Assembly (NCBI GenBank): GCA_026874595.1
Contig: CM049307.1
Span: 95,018,330 to 95,082,329 of the forward strand
DNA: 64,000 nucleotides
Source of the DNA: Sipunculus nudus
Lineage: Eukaryota > Annelida > Sipuncula > Golfingiida > Sipunculidae
Direction of reading: 5' to 3'
Below the pieces are notes generated by a model. The model saw nothing but the letters and a program-made list of their open reading frames with translations, was not told the DNA's origin and searched no databases. Below, one piece after another: positions 48,473 to 63,068 of this stretch (within the stretch, counting starts at the first letter, position 1; the number at the start of each line of letters is the position of its first letter). The translations under genes and the position numbers were made by a program.

Positions 48473-49709
48473 TAGGTCTCATTATATTTGAATTAATTAT
48501 GTGTATTTATAAGATTAACAATTTTTTGTTGGTGATTGTATGGTTTAATTAATAAAGGCTAAAGCCTTTAAGGCACAGCTTTAATTTTACATAGGCACAA
48601 TGGTTTATGACTTGTAACTTTAAGCAAACTTGTAAAGATTCTAATAAAATAATTCAGACTATTTAAATTGTATATAATTATATATATTATTGTATATATG
48701 ATATAATTATATCTATATATGCTGGGCCATATATTATAGTTACAACATGAGATAGTAATTGTTTAAAAAGTTATACCAGTACATGCAATCATTCATTATA
48801 GAAAATTAATTGTGAAAAGGAAATATTTATTTGTTATTTAAAATTTTATATTTAATTCAGTTTACATAGACAGGATTTTTGTGCAATGTTTTTCATAAAA
48901 AGATATGTATTATTAATAATTTCAAAAGTAGATGTCTTGATATATAATTTACCCTTAATATATGTTTATTGGATACAGGATACCTATATTAAACTTATGA
49001 TTATGACAGTCACCAGGTCACTTGCAGCCATTTAAAAGCAGTACATGCATTATCAATCAGCTGATTATGGTTTTAGTTCTGTTTTGGGGTCAATGATAGT
49101 ACGTGTTATGTAATATGAATCTCTCCACCTATATCCAACAGTTAAAATATATAATACCATTGGTGATCATGTCATGATGACCTGTAATTCACCAGATAAC
49201 TGTTTATTCCATATAGTCTGAGTCTTCCAGATACCTATGATCAATGAACAAACATTAATTATCAAATTAATTAATTACTAAACAAGAGCCAGGGGTTCAC
49301 ATGAAAAGGGCATTTTTAAAATTATCTTATAAACATGTATGTTGTATAATTTGAGATATAAGATGACTCAAAAAATGAAAGTAAAATAAAATAAAAGTTC
49401 CATTAAGATTTCTAGAAGGATATAATTTCTTCTATTCTTGTATAAAATATTTACTACTGTTTGATAGTCTTTATTTAAAACCATTCAATTTACAGTTTAC
49501 GTTTTCTTATATGACAAATCTTGTATCATTTGGTTTGATTTTGTGGTCAGTGTTCTAAAATTTGACAAATTCTAAATATTTTGAATTTACAGTATGGTAA
49601 ATTTTAAATTGTAAAATATGTTTTATGTAGCCTGATCGGCTGTAATATATTCATCACTTATTTATATTGATGTTATTGCAGGCCTGTAATCTATTCCTAG
49701 ATTGATGCA

Positions 49710-49752
<43 letters not shown>

Positions 49753-52700
49753 ATAAAATTTATGGGATGCTCGTTAAATACAATTAGTCCACACCTTATT
49801 ACATGTAAACAGGTGATGGTTTTATAATACATTGATAGTATCAGGGTGTGTACATTGTGTTGATGTAAACTAACAACAGTGGGCCAGTGAGTTTCAGTGA
49901 ACTGTGACCCACACATACCGGGTTTCAAGGAAGGCTGGGTAGTGTATATGTACTGACTGATACTGTGTACAGATATAAATGATTTACAAAAAAAGAAGAG
50001 TGTTAGTATTTCATGTCTTTATAGTCACACAAAAGTTGGTATTCTTTGAAATACACGTCTTTACATTAATAAAAAGGTCAGATATTAATACATGTGCTAT
50101 ATGTACATATATATCTTGGTTAACACACAAGGTTGTGTTGTGGACCTGCTGTTAGGTACACCTACCCTGGGCCCTGTCCAAATGATATGCATTAGCAACA
50201 AATTGCAACTTAATTGGGACAATTTGTAAAGTTCTGTTACTAGTGTTAGAGCTAGAGTATTCCAATTTGACATCCAGGCAGAAACAGATGAAATCACCTA
50301 TTAAATCCCAAAACTACCGGTAGGTCATCATGAACTCTTTCCTGCCATCAGTGCCTTCTCTCATTTTTCATAAATTATTAAACAAGAAAAAATTGCTCAC
50401 TTATCCTATCTGTAGTATGAATACAGTTGATATATATGTAAAAAAAAAAATAAACTGTGCATTTGTAAAGTGGGTATATAACAAATTAACGGATGAAGCT
50501 AAGATTTTCACATTTGCACTCATTAGGTCTATTTATAATGGTCTCTGATATTTTTATTTGTGCTATGTCACAGTTCAGAATTTTTAGGCAAAACATAATG
50601 TCAAGTTCTGAACTGTGACGTGGCTTTGAATGTGAAGCCTTTTCATCCTGGTATGATTACCAGTATTTTTCCCTTTAAACTTATTAATAATTTTTCTTCT
50701 TCTTCTTTTACCTATGAAAAAACAGTTTTTTTTTGTTGCACAATTTTTTTTACTTTGACCAAAAACCATTTGGATAACAAATTAGATGAGTGATTTTGGT
50801 AATGCTAAATTTTAAATATGAGTCAAAAACTTTTTGTATAAAGTTTTTGTGTTTGCTAGTATATATATATATATTATTTTAAGCGTTGCAAGTAATTTAA
50901 TAAAATTATATCATGAAATTCAATATTTTGTATTGTTATATCTTTTTCAATATTAAAAACTGTTATCTGATATTCAGAAATTGTATATTTCAGTGAAAGT
51001 TTATACTTTTTAAGTGTTTTGTCAATATAATATAACTCCAACGGTGAAAAGAATCACAAATATTACTGAGATAAATGTGTCTTTTAAATAATTCATGCAA
51101 ACCTTAAATTACCAGGTAAGATAAAGCATATATTGTAGGTCACTATTGGCACTTGATGACCCTATACAGATGATATCACCATCTAAACAAATCACGTTAT
51201 CATTGTCTAGTGGCCAATGAAGATAATGAAAGCAACAGTGTATGGTCCAGCACACTGCACTTGTATTCCTGGATAATGCCTGGGGTCAACTGACCACAGT
51301 TAAATTCACTTTACAACCGTGCTATAGTTCAGCCCCCCTGGGATAGGATCCCCCATAAAGCAATCAACCTCAAATGTCATATACTCAGTGTACTGTGCCT
51401 GGTGTGCTATAAACGCAGGTATACGATGGACCGTGATGACCCTGTCAAGTTCCGGGTCCACTTCAGACCAATCACTGACTTCCTGTGCGACCTTTCATTT
51501 GTCTTGGTCTGTCAGTTCAAATCCTTTAGTAGTAGTGAACCCTAGTAAAAACAGTAATTCACCGTCTGTTGATTTCACCTATGATCTGTTTTCCTGCCTC
51601 AATGTAATAATCTGAAAATTGAATACTACTTGCCAACCATAACTGGCTGTGTATGATACATGCCATATTTAAGGATTCATAAATACAAAATCACCATGGT
51701 AATATCATATCCTTAATTCATTTCATCATATTTTGCATATAAGTCAGGTAAAACATAAACTCAACCTTTCTCTAATAATTAAGCTAAGAAACATTTTATG
51801 TTATTCATTATTCAGTTATCAAGAAATCATTCCTATAGAAAGATTTTTTTATAAATAACATATATTGTGATTGTTGAAAATATAAGGAAAATGTCTTCAT
51901 TTGAATGTAAAAATCTTGTATTATTTAAATATATATATGGATTAATTTATATAGCTTTGTTAAATTGAACATGAAATGAAATGTTCAGCACAGAGGTTGA
52001 ACTATTGCAAATTTTACAAGCTTCATCCAAAATATGTTTTTTGTAGATAACTTTTTGATTTCACCTTATATACATGAATTATAATTAAACATGTACATAA
52101 ATCTGTAAAAATGAGCAAAATGTACATTAATAAATCATGACTTGCAGAAGCCTATTGATGCTATTGGATCATTTTCACTGGGGAACAATTTAAATAGATA
52201 AATTTTATAATAAGAGTTATGTCAACTCCTATGCTGCACAGCAAAGAAAACATCTGGTAGGAATCTAAGTGAGATTTTTCAGGGTTAGTCCCCACTCTGG
52301 CGGCTTAACAGGGAGACTGTGCCCAACTCACAAACGAGTGCACCTTTAAGGGGTTCTTCAGTGTTATGACCCAGCAATGTTTTTGACACATACCCATGAC
52401 CTGCAGGAGTGTTACACCATAAGACCCTGTCACGTTGTCCAAAAACATAATGGAATTCTGCAGGTGCACAAAGTACTTAGTTAAGCAATCAGTTACCTCA
52501 CCCCCCCCCCCCCCAAAAAAAAAAAAAAACAGTGATGAACCATCAAGACTGCCAGAGCAGAGCAGGCTATAAATTACCCCTCAGCAGTGACTTTTACCCA
52601 GTATCCTGAAACTGTTCCCAGACCAGAGTAGCTAATTAATCTAATCAGGTATAAGGGAAGAATTATGAGAGACGTGTACAAATATGAGGGGAAGCGATGT

Positions 52701-55560
52701 ATGTATATATCAGATCAATGGAGACATACCCCATGATCGACGAGGTGGCACGTTTTGTGATCTCTCTGGTGCTGTGTCATGGCACCGATCGGGGATCCAG
52801 ATATATGTGTCCCCAGAACAGCATAAAAATCTCTTCAGTAACAACTCACCTGAGTTTATGAGCCATTAACGAATAAGGTCCAATGGACATATTGTTTTGC
52901 CTTGTACCTATTTTTAAATATGATTTGATTTAATGGCACTAGCAGGAATATAAAACTGTTTTACCGAGGTATCAATAATAAAATCTCATTCCCTCTTTCA
53001 TGGTCAAATTCCAGGTAACCATATATGTGAGGTGAAAAAATGTTCTTTTGTGCTTGGTATGAAGTAACTCTTGGTTACAGTAAATGTTTACATGTTATTA
53101 CTTCTAGATGAACTGTTATTGGGTTTGATGTAATATATGTAATTGTATTTATGTCATTTGTTACACCTGTATTTATATTTTTGATAATTTCAGATAAAAT
53201 GTTTTTCAGTACTTTACATTGGTGTGGAATTCTTAATGCAGTGCAGTCACTATTAAAATATGTGGTAATTTTTATAACCCTGTGTAGAATTAGCAGCTAT
53301 AAAGTTTTTGCCCAATGCATATATGTGTATTTATACCTTTAGCTGTCCTTTCTATGGTTCCAGTGCAGTTTTATGAACTCAGGTAAAGACAGTGTCAATC
53401 TTATTCAAATGATTGGATATAATTGAAATGAATCAGTATGCAAATTAGTCCTGAATTAATAATTTACAAGTAGCATTTCACAATAGTACAACTTCCAGCC
53501 TCACGTGCACTGCTACACTCCTATAGCTTAATTAATATAAAGTTGTATTCTGATGGTACAAATACTATGTTTTGAAATATACAATAAATGTTAAAGTATC
53601 TTTTATGTTGTTCTAGGCGAGATTGTATGCTCTGAGGAAAGAATTATATCATTTATTTGAGGATAATAAAAATTGAAATAAAATTGCGCTCAAATTACAA
53701 CAGCTGGATGAATTATAAACATAAAAATATTTTAGTTACTACCTAAAAATTATAGTGTCAATAGACATTGATTTAGTTACATTACATGCCCATGAATCTG
53801 GTGCAATATTATTGTATGTTTATGTATGTATTAATTACTTTATGCAGAACAACACTTTGTGACATCCATCAGTAATTGTTTATCCCTCAGGATACCCACA
53901 CAGGATGAAAAGATAATAATAGATAATATCATCATGTGAAAGTCATTTGTGTGTTACGGGAACAGGTGAACATCCTGCATTTATCAGTCACATGAGCTGT
54001 ATATATAATTTATATCTCATATTGTTTTACTAATTACATGATAATTACCTAGTTATAATTACTTAACAGAGGACACTCTAAAGGTTATATTTTCTCCCTT
54101 GACTTTCCGTTTGCCTGTTGGTATGTTTGTCAGTGTATAAGTTTTTCCCCTAAAGATATATATAAATTTTAAAGAAATTTTATGCAAGCCTTGATGCCAG
54201 GAAGGTAGGGTAAAATTTTGAAAATCATGTTAATTAGCTGTATAAAATACCTATAATTTTGACATGTGACCTGCAACGTCCTAGTTTAAAGTTGTGTCCA
54301 GAATGATACATATTAGGGTCATTATTTTAATCTTTCAGCATTACATGCATGTCAAACTAAATTTATTCATTAGATATTTTAAATTAGGCATTATAAATGG
54401 TATTTTATAGAATAGAATTTAGAGCAATATATGTACATAAAAAAATCAGTTAGTAAACGGCCGAAAGTCTTTTTTTTTCTTTCAATCATTGAATATGATT
54501 TTACCACCAGTTTCAACATCTAGTAGGCCTAATTAAGCATTATGTGAAGGCTTTTATTAATTGCCTATAACATCTTATTGAGCAATTAATGTGGATGTTT
54601 AAACCTATTTTTTATTAACAGTAATTAATGTTTATTTGTGAATTGACTCTAGACCTTCTAGTGATGCGGGTGGCTGTGGGACAGATATAATGTGAGATTG
54701 TATTATCTGTTAGAGATGAAATAGGATATGTAATTAGACACAGAGCTGGTCTGGGCCAGCTTTAGTTATAGTTGTGTCTAAGTATATATCACCCTGGTCT
54801 CAATCTATCTGGTGCAGGATGTAGCGTTTTGTGGTTTGTTAAGGCATTATATTTGACTTTGAAGCTGAAGGCAACCAGTTATACCCCAGCTTGCAAAAAG
54901 AGGCAAAATAGTGAAACTTCATATAACCTCAGGAATTTATGTCTCTGTCAGGAGGGTATATTTTCATTCCTGTTTGTGTGTGTGTGTTTGTTTGATTCAC
55001 GACATAACTCATGCAATCATGAATGGAATTTCAGGAAATTTTCAGGGGATTTGTAAATGGGCCAGTGGAGAATCAGTTAGATTTTGGTGTGGATCCGATA
55101 GATTTGGTGTGGATCCGGTAGAATTTGGTTTTGATCCAGTGCCTGATCCAGATTCAGGAACAAACTATTATGTATGCACTTGAAAAGAATTTGAAAAATA
55201 ATTGATTAATAATTGATCAATATTGGTCCTTTTTTTCTTACAATCATCAAACATGATTTCACAACCAATTCTCCTGCACAAGTGGGTATTTTACATGTGT
55301 AAGAGAAATGTTATAGCCTAGTCAAAGGTGTAGCAAAACTAATATAAGTGGTGCACTTTTGTCTCTTATTGCTTAATTCTTTCCAGTATTGGAGAGAATT
55401 TATGAGTAAACATGTTTGGGCAATATTGAACTGAGGCATATCTTTAAGCAGTATACAATCCAGCACCCACTTAGCATGACCTAAAATGACCTAAAAATCC
55501 CTTTCTGATCATGCACAGCAAAGATTAAACACCAGGATGTATATACATTCAGGCTTTGCT
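48473..55560. other. Long AT-rich non-coding stretch, probably intron
   Basis: No exon or gene is recognised. It contains an (AT)n run at 49713-49747, a C-run followed by an A-run at about 52501-52529, and a short tandem of tttggtgtggatcc units at about 55083-55135. Short ORFs at 50.3, 51.4, 52.7 and 54.8 kb show no protein features I can identify. Confidence 0.5.
49713..49747. repeat. (AT)n microsatellite
   Basis: About 35 nt of uninterrupted TA dinucleotides. Confidence 0.95.
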
Positions 55561-55580
55561 GAAACAATGAAGTTATTTTT

Positions 55581-57110
55581 ATGCCCCCGCAACAAAGTGG
55601 CCGGGGCATATAGTTTTACCCATGTCCGTCATTCTGTCATTCCAAAATCAAACAGTTGTACGGACTTTTTTTGCAATGCTTGCAGATATTGGCCTGATTT
55701 TTGGTGTGTGGGCAGATTTGGACCAGTTACAGATCGAATTCGCGTTTCGTCCCGGTTGACCTATTTTTGATCGTTTTACGGCTCCTAAACTTAGAAAATT
55801 TCATGAAAAATAGAAATTTTCATGACAAATACACATGTACGGACTTTTTTTTGCAATGCCTGCAGATATTGGCCTGATTTTTTGTGTGTGGGCAGATAAT
55901 GACCAGTTACAGATTGAGTTCGCGTTTCGTCCCAGTTGACCTACTTTTGAACGTTTTACGCCTCTTTAACTTAGAAAATTTCATGAAAAATAGAAATTTT
56001 CATGACAAATACACATGTACGGACTTTTTTTCACAATGCCTGCAGATATTGGCCTGACTTTTGGTGTGTTGGCAGATATAGACCAGTTACAGATTGAGTA
56101 TGCGTTTCGTCCCGGTTTACCTACTTTTGACCGTTTAACGGCTCCTGAACATAGAAAATTTCATGAAAAATATGAAATTTCATGACAAATACACATGTAC
56201 GGACTTTTTTTCGCAGTGCCTGCAGATATTGGCCTGATTTTTGGTGTTTGGGCAGATATTGATCAGTTACAGATTGAGTTCGCGTAACGTCCCAGTTGAC
56301 CTTCTTTTGACTGTTTTACGGCTCCTGAACATAGAAAATTTCATGTAAAATATAAATTTTCATGACAAATACACTTGTACAGACTTTTCTTCGCAATACC
56401 TGCAGATATTGGCCTGATTTTTGGTGTGTGGGCAGATAATGACCAGTTACAGATCGAGTTCACGTTTTGTCCCAGTTGACCTACTTTTGACTGTTTGACG
56501 GTGCTCTAACATAGAAAATTTCATAAAAAATTGAACATCTATGGACTTTTTTTCACAGTGCCTGCAGATACGGGCCTGATTTTTGGTGTGTAGGCAGATA
56601 ATGACCAGTTACAGATCGAGTTCTTGTTTTGTCCCAGTTGACCTACTTTTGACCATTTGACTGCTCCTGAACATAGAAAGTTTCATGAAAAATAGAAATT
56701 TTCATAACAAATGCATATGTACTGACTTTTTTTCCCCATTGTCTGCAGATACCACCCTGATTTTTTATGTGTGGGCAGATAATGAAAGTTACAGATTGAG
56801 TTCGCGTTTCGTCCCGGGTGACCTACTTTTGATTGTTTTACGGCTCCTAAACATAGAAAATTTTCATGAAAGACAGAAATTTTTATCGAAAATGCACATG
56901 TATGGACTTTTTTTTACAATGCCTGCATATACTGCATGATTTTTGGTGTGTTGCTTAATAATGACCCGTTACAGATCGAGTTTGCATTTTGCCCTTCTTG
57001 ACCTACTTTTGACCATACGACACCTCCTAAACTTAAAAAATGTTTCAAAATTTTACAAATGTTTCTAATTTGCCCCAGGCGGGGCATTCGTGTCGTTCCA
57101 ACACATCTAG
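55581..57110 (+). mobile_element. Helentron/'pearl'-like element with eight 180-bp tandem units
   Basis: It starts atgcccccgcaac followed by ggccggggcata. It ends with hairpin TGCCCCAGGCGGGGCA (57071-57086), an attcgtgtcgttccaacacat spacer and CTAG|T (57107-57110). Between lie eight units starting tgtacggactttttt at 55658, 55837, 56017, 56197 and 56377 (exactly 179-180 bp apart), then at about 56540, 56719 and 56899 with small deletions. Each unit has tgcagatattggcctgattt and cgtttcgtcccagttgacct. The architecture (5' motif mirrored near the 3' end, 3' hairpin, CTAG end, central minisatellite) matches non-autonomous Helentrons such as the 'pearl' elements known from bivalves. Family assignment is inference. 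Confidence 0.75.
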
Positions 57111-57149
57111 TTCAATACAGTATTTATTCCAAGGTTTGCAAAAGAAAAC

Positions 57150-59640
57150 GAGCATTGGGATTCATTTATCACTGCTAAGAATATATACTGGTAGTACATG
57201 CTTTTGTGTGAACTACTTTTTCACACAGTTACTGCATATACGTGATGATGTTATCAGTCCAAGGTGGTATATATAGTGTGTGCTGTGTGGTTTATGAAAC
57301 CAGATCAACCACAAAGCCGAATGAATCCAGTAGATACTTTGTTCAGCATGACTGCATTAATAATATCATCTGGTGATTGTCATAAGTTTTGTAGTGATGT
57401 AATAACTAATGCTATGATGACATGAATATCATGAATGTTATATGAGGTCATAGATATAATCACATAAAGAAAACTTCATGAACATGATTTATTAAAGTAC
57501 ATTTCTCTATTACAGTTCACACATTTGTGGAAATTATTTTTATAACAAAAATTAACCAAACTGGAGTCATTAATTGGTATATTGTATTATGACACCTAAA
57601 ATTTTTCTTAATTGTATAATAATTATACCAGACAATTAGTAGTCACTGAGGGATTTCACTTACAATCATTTCTATAAAAATATTCCAATATCCTTATTAA
57701 ATTGGCAGGAATAAAAATGACCAAGGAAAAAATGGAAACTAAGTTAAAATGGAAAAAGAACAGATGAATACTTTTGCAACAAGACATGTATTATCTTCTT
57801 AAACGTATTATTCCATCATACTCATATACAAATATTTAAATAATGTTGTGTTAGCTTTTGAATTACCACTTTATATTCACTACTTCTATACATATAGCCC
57901 TGCAAAATTATCTTAAATCACAGCTCTATCTGTTTCACTAATTCAATTTTTACAGCAGTTTATTGTATGTAATCATAAATAATATTGTCAAAGAATATGA
58001 AAATATGCAGGAGTTGTATTTCTGAGTGGACAGGAATATTTGGCAGTTCTTACCGTCATTATGCAAGCACTGTGGTATTGCTGTCTGTGCTGACTTCCTC
58101 TATGAGCAGGGCTGGTTCAGGCAGTCATGCAACCCTATCATAAAAGGCTGGCAGCACTGTTGATTTCCTTGTGCTGCCAGATGAATTATTCAGTCACTGG
58201 ATACATTTCACAGTCAGCCTGAAAGGTCAGCACTGCTCAGATCAGTGAAGTCTTCAGGATATTCAAGAAGCTTTATCTGTTGCCTGAGGTAGGTCTAATT
58301 GATATTATTATTATCATCACTTAATGTAATATAAAAAGCAAAATGGTGTTGTGACCAATGGAACTGAGTAGTAAATAAAACGTGATATGTCAAAATCTAA
58401 AGCAAATTTTGAGGAAACATTAAGTTGAATAACACAGCCAAGTCCTGTTTCAAGCTTAAATGCTAAATTGAAGAAGATTTTCCTTTCAATTTATCCAATC
58501 ACATTTTATATTATTGTTATGAGTCAGTTTTACAAGCTGAGAGCATGTGTAGGTGACTTAGGTTAGTTACCGGTATAATATATTTATTTGAATACAGATT
58601 ACTAATAAATATGTACTATTTGAAATAATTCATATTTAAGGCACCTCATATGCAGATCATAGGATAAATAGTGGTTTATTACAAAATTTTCAAATATTTC
58701 ATATTTAACAGTTGTACAGCTAAAACTAAACTAAGAAAGATGTATTTTTCCCTTAAAGTTTTGGTCCTTAAATCAAGATAAAATGTTCGAATTCCCCCCT
58801 CACATGTTTATGACCTCTGGGACAAGTAGCCTTGTAGGCATAATAAAAGCTTACATTTTTGGAATTAATAGCTGTATTATAACAACCAGTTCCTCAGCAC
58901 TTGTTATTGGGGCTTACTAACATGTTTACATATTACTGGTATGTTGTACTGTAATCCTATGAAATTACATGAAATCTGCTGATGCAAAAATACTTCTGAA
59001 AATGTGCCATACATATGTCACCTAATTTAGTTGGAATTTCTCTGCATAAATTTCCCTACAGCAATGCATACATGAAACCTGTCTTTTTGTTGCCTGTACA
59101 GATTACAGACAGTGTGTTTAGGGTAACTCATACAGACAGATTAAGGCACCGTGGAATGCTTGTTAATGACATTGTGTGAAAAACTTCCAAGACTCAGGCA
59201 GAGAGTCCTTCTGGACTGTCTCACTGATAGCTGTACTTGTATTTCATCAGAGCTGATTATTGTAAAAATAAAGGTTGTCTCTGTGGTTTTTACATGGTTA
59301 TATAGCTGTAGTTTATGTATATGCAGTGGTGAAATGTTACACAGTTTTTCAGGTGGATGTTTATGTGTAAGTATAGCACTTAATTAGTACCTGTGAGATA
59401 GACTAAGAATAAATTTAAAGCATATGTTTAAGGCAGTGTGAGGTTAGATAAGCATAACCTTTAAAAATATATGTATATTTTTATACCAGTGTAATGACCT
59501 TGTGTTGTAGATGTGAGAGTTTGCCAAGTATGTGTCCTCATATTTCTTCATTTAATTTATCCAATTATCCAAGCAAGGTGAACTTTATTTTTTTTAATGA
59601 AAATACTGAAAAGATTAATAGTTATTATTTACACTGGTAG
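57150..59640. other. AT-rich stretch with one candidate exon
   Basis: Apart from a possible exon ending at 58288 (entry below), nothing is recognised. Confidence 0.45.
58150..58288 (+). other. Possible second untranslated exon of the plus-strand gene
   Basis: A locally G+C-richer patch ends ttgcctgag|gtaggt, a consensus donor. A polypyrimidine tract and gctgccag acceptor candidate lie near 58156-58181. All frames are closed by stops, so it would be non-coding. The link to the exon at 48.2-48.47 kb is conjecture. Confidence 0.2.

Positions 59641-59647
<7 letters not shown>

Positions 59648-59720
<73 letters not shown>
59648..59720. repeat. (AT)n microsatellite
   Basis: About 72 nt of AT dinucleotides immediately to the left of the CCTAGG-rich inverted-repeat element. 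Confidence 0.95.
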
Positions 59721-59725
<5 letters not shown>

Positions 59726-59734
59726 TAGACATAG

Positions 59735-61707
59735 GTCACAGGCGAAATTAGAATCCAGGCGGATTTTAAAACCGCCTAGGCGAGATTGAAATTTTGATTT
59801 CGCCTAGGCGAGATTAAAATTTCTATCTCGCCTAGGCGGATTTAAAATCTGCCTAGGCCAGATTGAAATTTTGATTCCGCCTAGGCGAGATTAAAATTTC
59901 TATCTCGCCTAGGCGGATTTAAAATCTGCCCAGGCCAGATTGAAATTTTGATTCCGCCTAGGCGAGATTAAAATCCTGTTATGATCATATGTAGGATTTC
60001 AATCTCGCCTAGGCAGATTTAAAATCTGCCTAGGCGAGACTGAAATTTTGATTTCGCCTAGGCTGTATTAAAATCCTAGCTATTAATCTGCTTGATTCAA
60101 TAATTTGGTTTAATCATGCTGATTATTTCATTATAATGTATATCTTCAAAAGAATAATCTTAATATTTAATGATAACATTATAAAATTAGTGACTAAAAC
60201 AAGTTACTTGATTTTACTGGGGTTGTCCTTTTATTTTTAACATGTTTAATAGCCATTTAATTTTAGCAGACTGACAAAACAACACGAAATATGTTAATGT
60301 ACACATCTGCAAAACTGGTAGTCTACCTAATATTTTAATTTTTTCCACCGTGTTCTACAGCACATTTTCACACAAAATGTTGATAAAAAAAATATATATA
60401 TGTCACAGTGTAGATGGGAATCCAGTTGAGTTCAAAACTCAACTATTTGAGATGGGAATCCCCATCTTAACGGTTGAGATGGGGATAGTCACTACTGAGA
60501 TTGGAATATTTCAATGTACACTTGTTCACATTGGGATATCCAGAAGTCAACCAGTTCATTTTGGGATAAACTGAAATACACTAGTTTAAATGAGAATATT
60601 TTAGTTTAGATGTTACCAAGAGAAACAGTTTATTTTAAAATATCCTGAAATACACCAGTCTACTTAAGAATATCTCAACCTTATTGTTAAGGTATATTTT
60701 TTCCCTATTTCTTTTAAGTGGACACAAGAACACTGAGCCTCAGAACATTGAGTAGCTGCAAAAAATTACAGATATTGTATAAATAACTGAGGGAATTATA
60801 CAGACTAGGAGTGTATATTCTGAGAGTAACTACCAAGAACACATGTATAAAAAGATACTCTTTTATTATATTTAACATTTAGCAATTCCATAACTACATG
60901 GTAATCACAGTCTAAAATATGCAGTATGCACCATTTATAATAAACAATATAAATAACTAAATTATTCAAATACCTGTATCTTCCTTGCCCCTTTCAGCTA
61001 ATAAAAAGCCAAAATTTAATGTTATTTGCCAAGGCAAAAAATAAATGCTGAAACCTGAAAAAATACCTGTGTTTTTTTTTTAAATTTCACCCACCTGTCA
61101 GAAAAAACTTCATCACTTCTGTAAAGCATTCTTTAGCATCAGTGATTATAAAAATCCATTTATTTTTTATGTTCATTAAGATATAGTGTTCTTAATAAAC
61201 TGATCTTTCAAAATCCAAAGTTTCTGTAAAACTTACACTTAAAACAAAGCAAAATCAAAATTTCCATCTTGTTGGCCAGGGCAGATCTTAAATTCCTAAA
61301 ATGGTCCTATTCATTAAGATGTTCAGATATACAATTCTCAACAGATAAATCTCTCCACGCCAAATGTGAGAATAAACTGCAATTATTATGAAACAATCAG
61401 CATGATTAAACCAAAGAATTGAATGATACAGATTAAAAGCTAGGATTTTAATCTGGCCTAGGCAAAATCAGAATTTCAATCTCGCTTAGGCAGATTTAAA
61501 ATCAGCCTAGGCGAGATTGAAATCCTACATATAATCATAGCAGGATTTTAATCTGGCCTAGGCGGAATCAGAATTTCAATCTCGCCTAGGCAGATTTAAA
61601 ATCCGCCTAGGCGAGATTGAAATTTTAATCTCGCCTAGGCAAAATCAAAATTTCAATCTCGCCTAGGCGGATTTTAAATCTGCCTGGATTCTAATTTCGC
61701 CTGTGAC
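59735..61707. mobile_element. 1973-bp inverted-repeat element built of CCTAGG palindromes
   Basis: The ends gtcacaggcgaaattagaat and its exact reverse complement define a foldback element. The left arm spans about 59735-60139 and the right about 61381-61707. Both arms consist of repeated gatt(t)aaaatc and tcgcctaggcgaga blocks, so each arm is itself a ladder of short palindromes. The arms differ in the number of blocks. The centre (about 60140-61380) is AT-rich with no transposase. Flanks acataggt and acatatag resemble each other over most of eight bases, but a true target duplication is not certain. Superfamily unknown. Confidence 0.82.
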
Positions 61708-63060
61708 ATATAGACTACAGGCCGGTGAGACGCAGATTTTTGGGACGTAGGCCGCCGGGACGTACCCACTGAAGTGTATCCCGATAGGACGTATTGTTAA
61801 AATAAGAGTACATGTATCACTTGTCTGACTGTCTAAACTTTAGACGTACTAAAACAAAAAGACTAAGTAATAATAGTTAATTATACTTTCGTTAGTAAAC
61901 CCTCTCTTGGGTCACTTTGGGAAATCATTAAGCTCTGTGATTGATGCAACATACGTCAAATCAGCACACGTTAATGCCTAGTATATCTGTGTTATCCATT
62001 ATTACTATATTACACTCATGCACTTATATCGTTGTGTTCCTTAACTGAAGTTTGACAAAATATTTAGTAATTTTATTGTTAATTAGAGCATTATTTTGGC
62101 TTAAAGTACGACCATCCCTCAAAAGTGATAAACTCCGGGTATGGTTAACCCATCAGCGTTCTCGAATTTATTGGCCTAACCAGAGGTTTAAATAACTGAT
62201 AATCACAGGTTTAACGTGTAACATCTTACTTTATTTTCCATATTCCTGTTATAATTTTCACTATTATAAGTATATATATCATGTCGTGAGAACATATTAA
62301 GTCTGCTCAAACATGAACGAACTGCTCACCAGAGACCAGCGAAGCCGCAGTATAAACTAGAGAAACCATTCACCCGACGCGGCCACTCATACAGTTAAAA
62401 GGATGAACCTTTAATTAACGGACGAAAAATGTCGATCAAAGGTTTCTTGATGATGAATCATTTATATTGATCTCTTACACGCACTTAATGTATTAAGGAA
62501 AGAATAAATATTAACATATTTTGATTATATTCGACTTCTGACAGGACCACATTCCGAATAAAAAACATTATAAATAGACAACAATTTTATGAGAAAAATA
62601 ACTTTATAGAATAAAAAATTAGGTTGGTTGTTATTTTGTTAACATGAAAATACTACCTGTGCGTAGTATTCAGTTAGTATCATCCGCTCTGGCGCAAGTA
62701 CGATCGGTGGCGGGTGACCTATTTTGGAACAAATTAAGTGCCGCGGTTGGTGTAGACAATAAAACTATCCTGAAAACGATTTCTCTCCAAATTGTATGTG
62801 TATATTTAATTTCTCGCGTGTGTCTGCATGTTTAAACCGCAGTGTTAAAAACTATCCTGCTGATTGAAGATTCCTCTTCAAATTGTGTGTGTTTTTTTTT
62901 ATTTCACGGGTCTGTCTATGTGTTGAAACTGCTGAATAGTGAATGACGAATAACAATTATACCTTTGAGTTCCTACTAACCGCTAATTGAGTCCATAAAG
63001 AACCGCTAATGAATACCCATCTTCCATCAACGAACCCTAAACTTAATGTAAAACCAGAAT
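61708..63060. other. Non-coding stretch with small repeats
   Basis: A gggacgta motif recurs at about 61741-61795, just outside the foldback element. The phrase aaaactatcctg recurs at about 62760 and 62847 as part of a diverged tandem duplication of roughly 90 bp. A 63-codon ORF at 62644-62835 overlaps this duplication and is not recognised. Confidence 0.45.
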
Positions 63061-63068
63061 ACAAAAAT

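Noticed and set aside
51388-51615. 75-codon ORF and an overlapping 39-codon ORF near 51.4 kb
   Set aside because: Two frames look equally open over a slightly G+C-richer patch. No splice sites or family resemblance could be shown.
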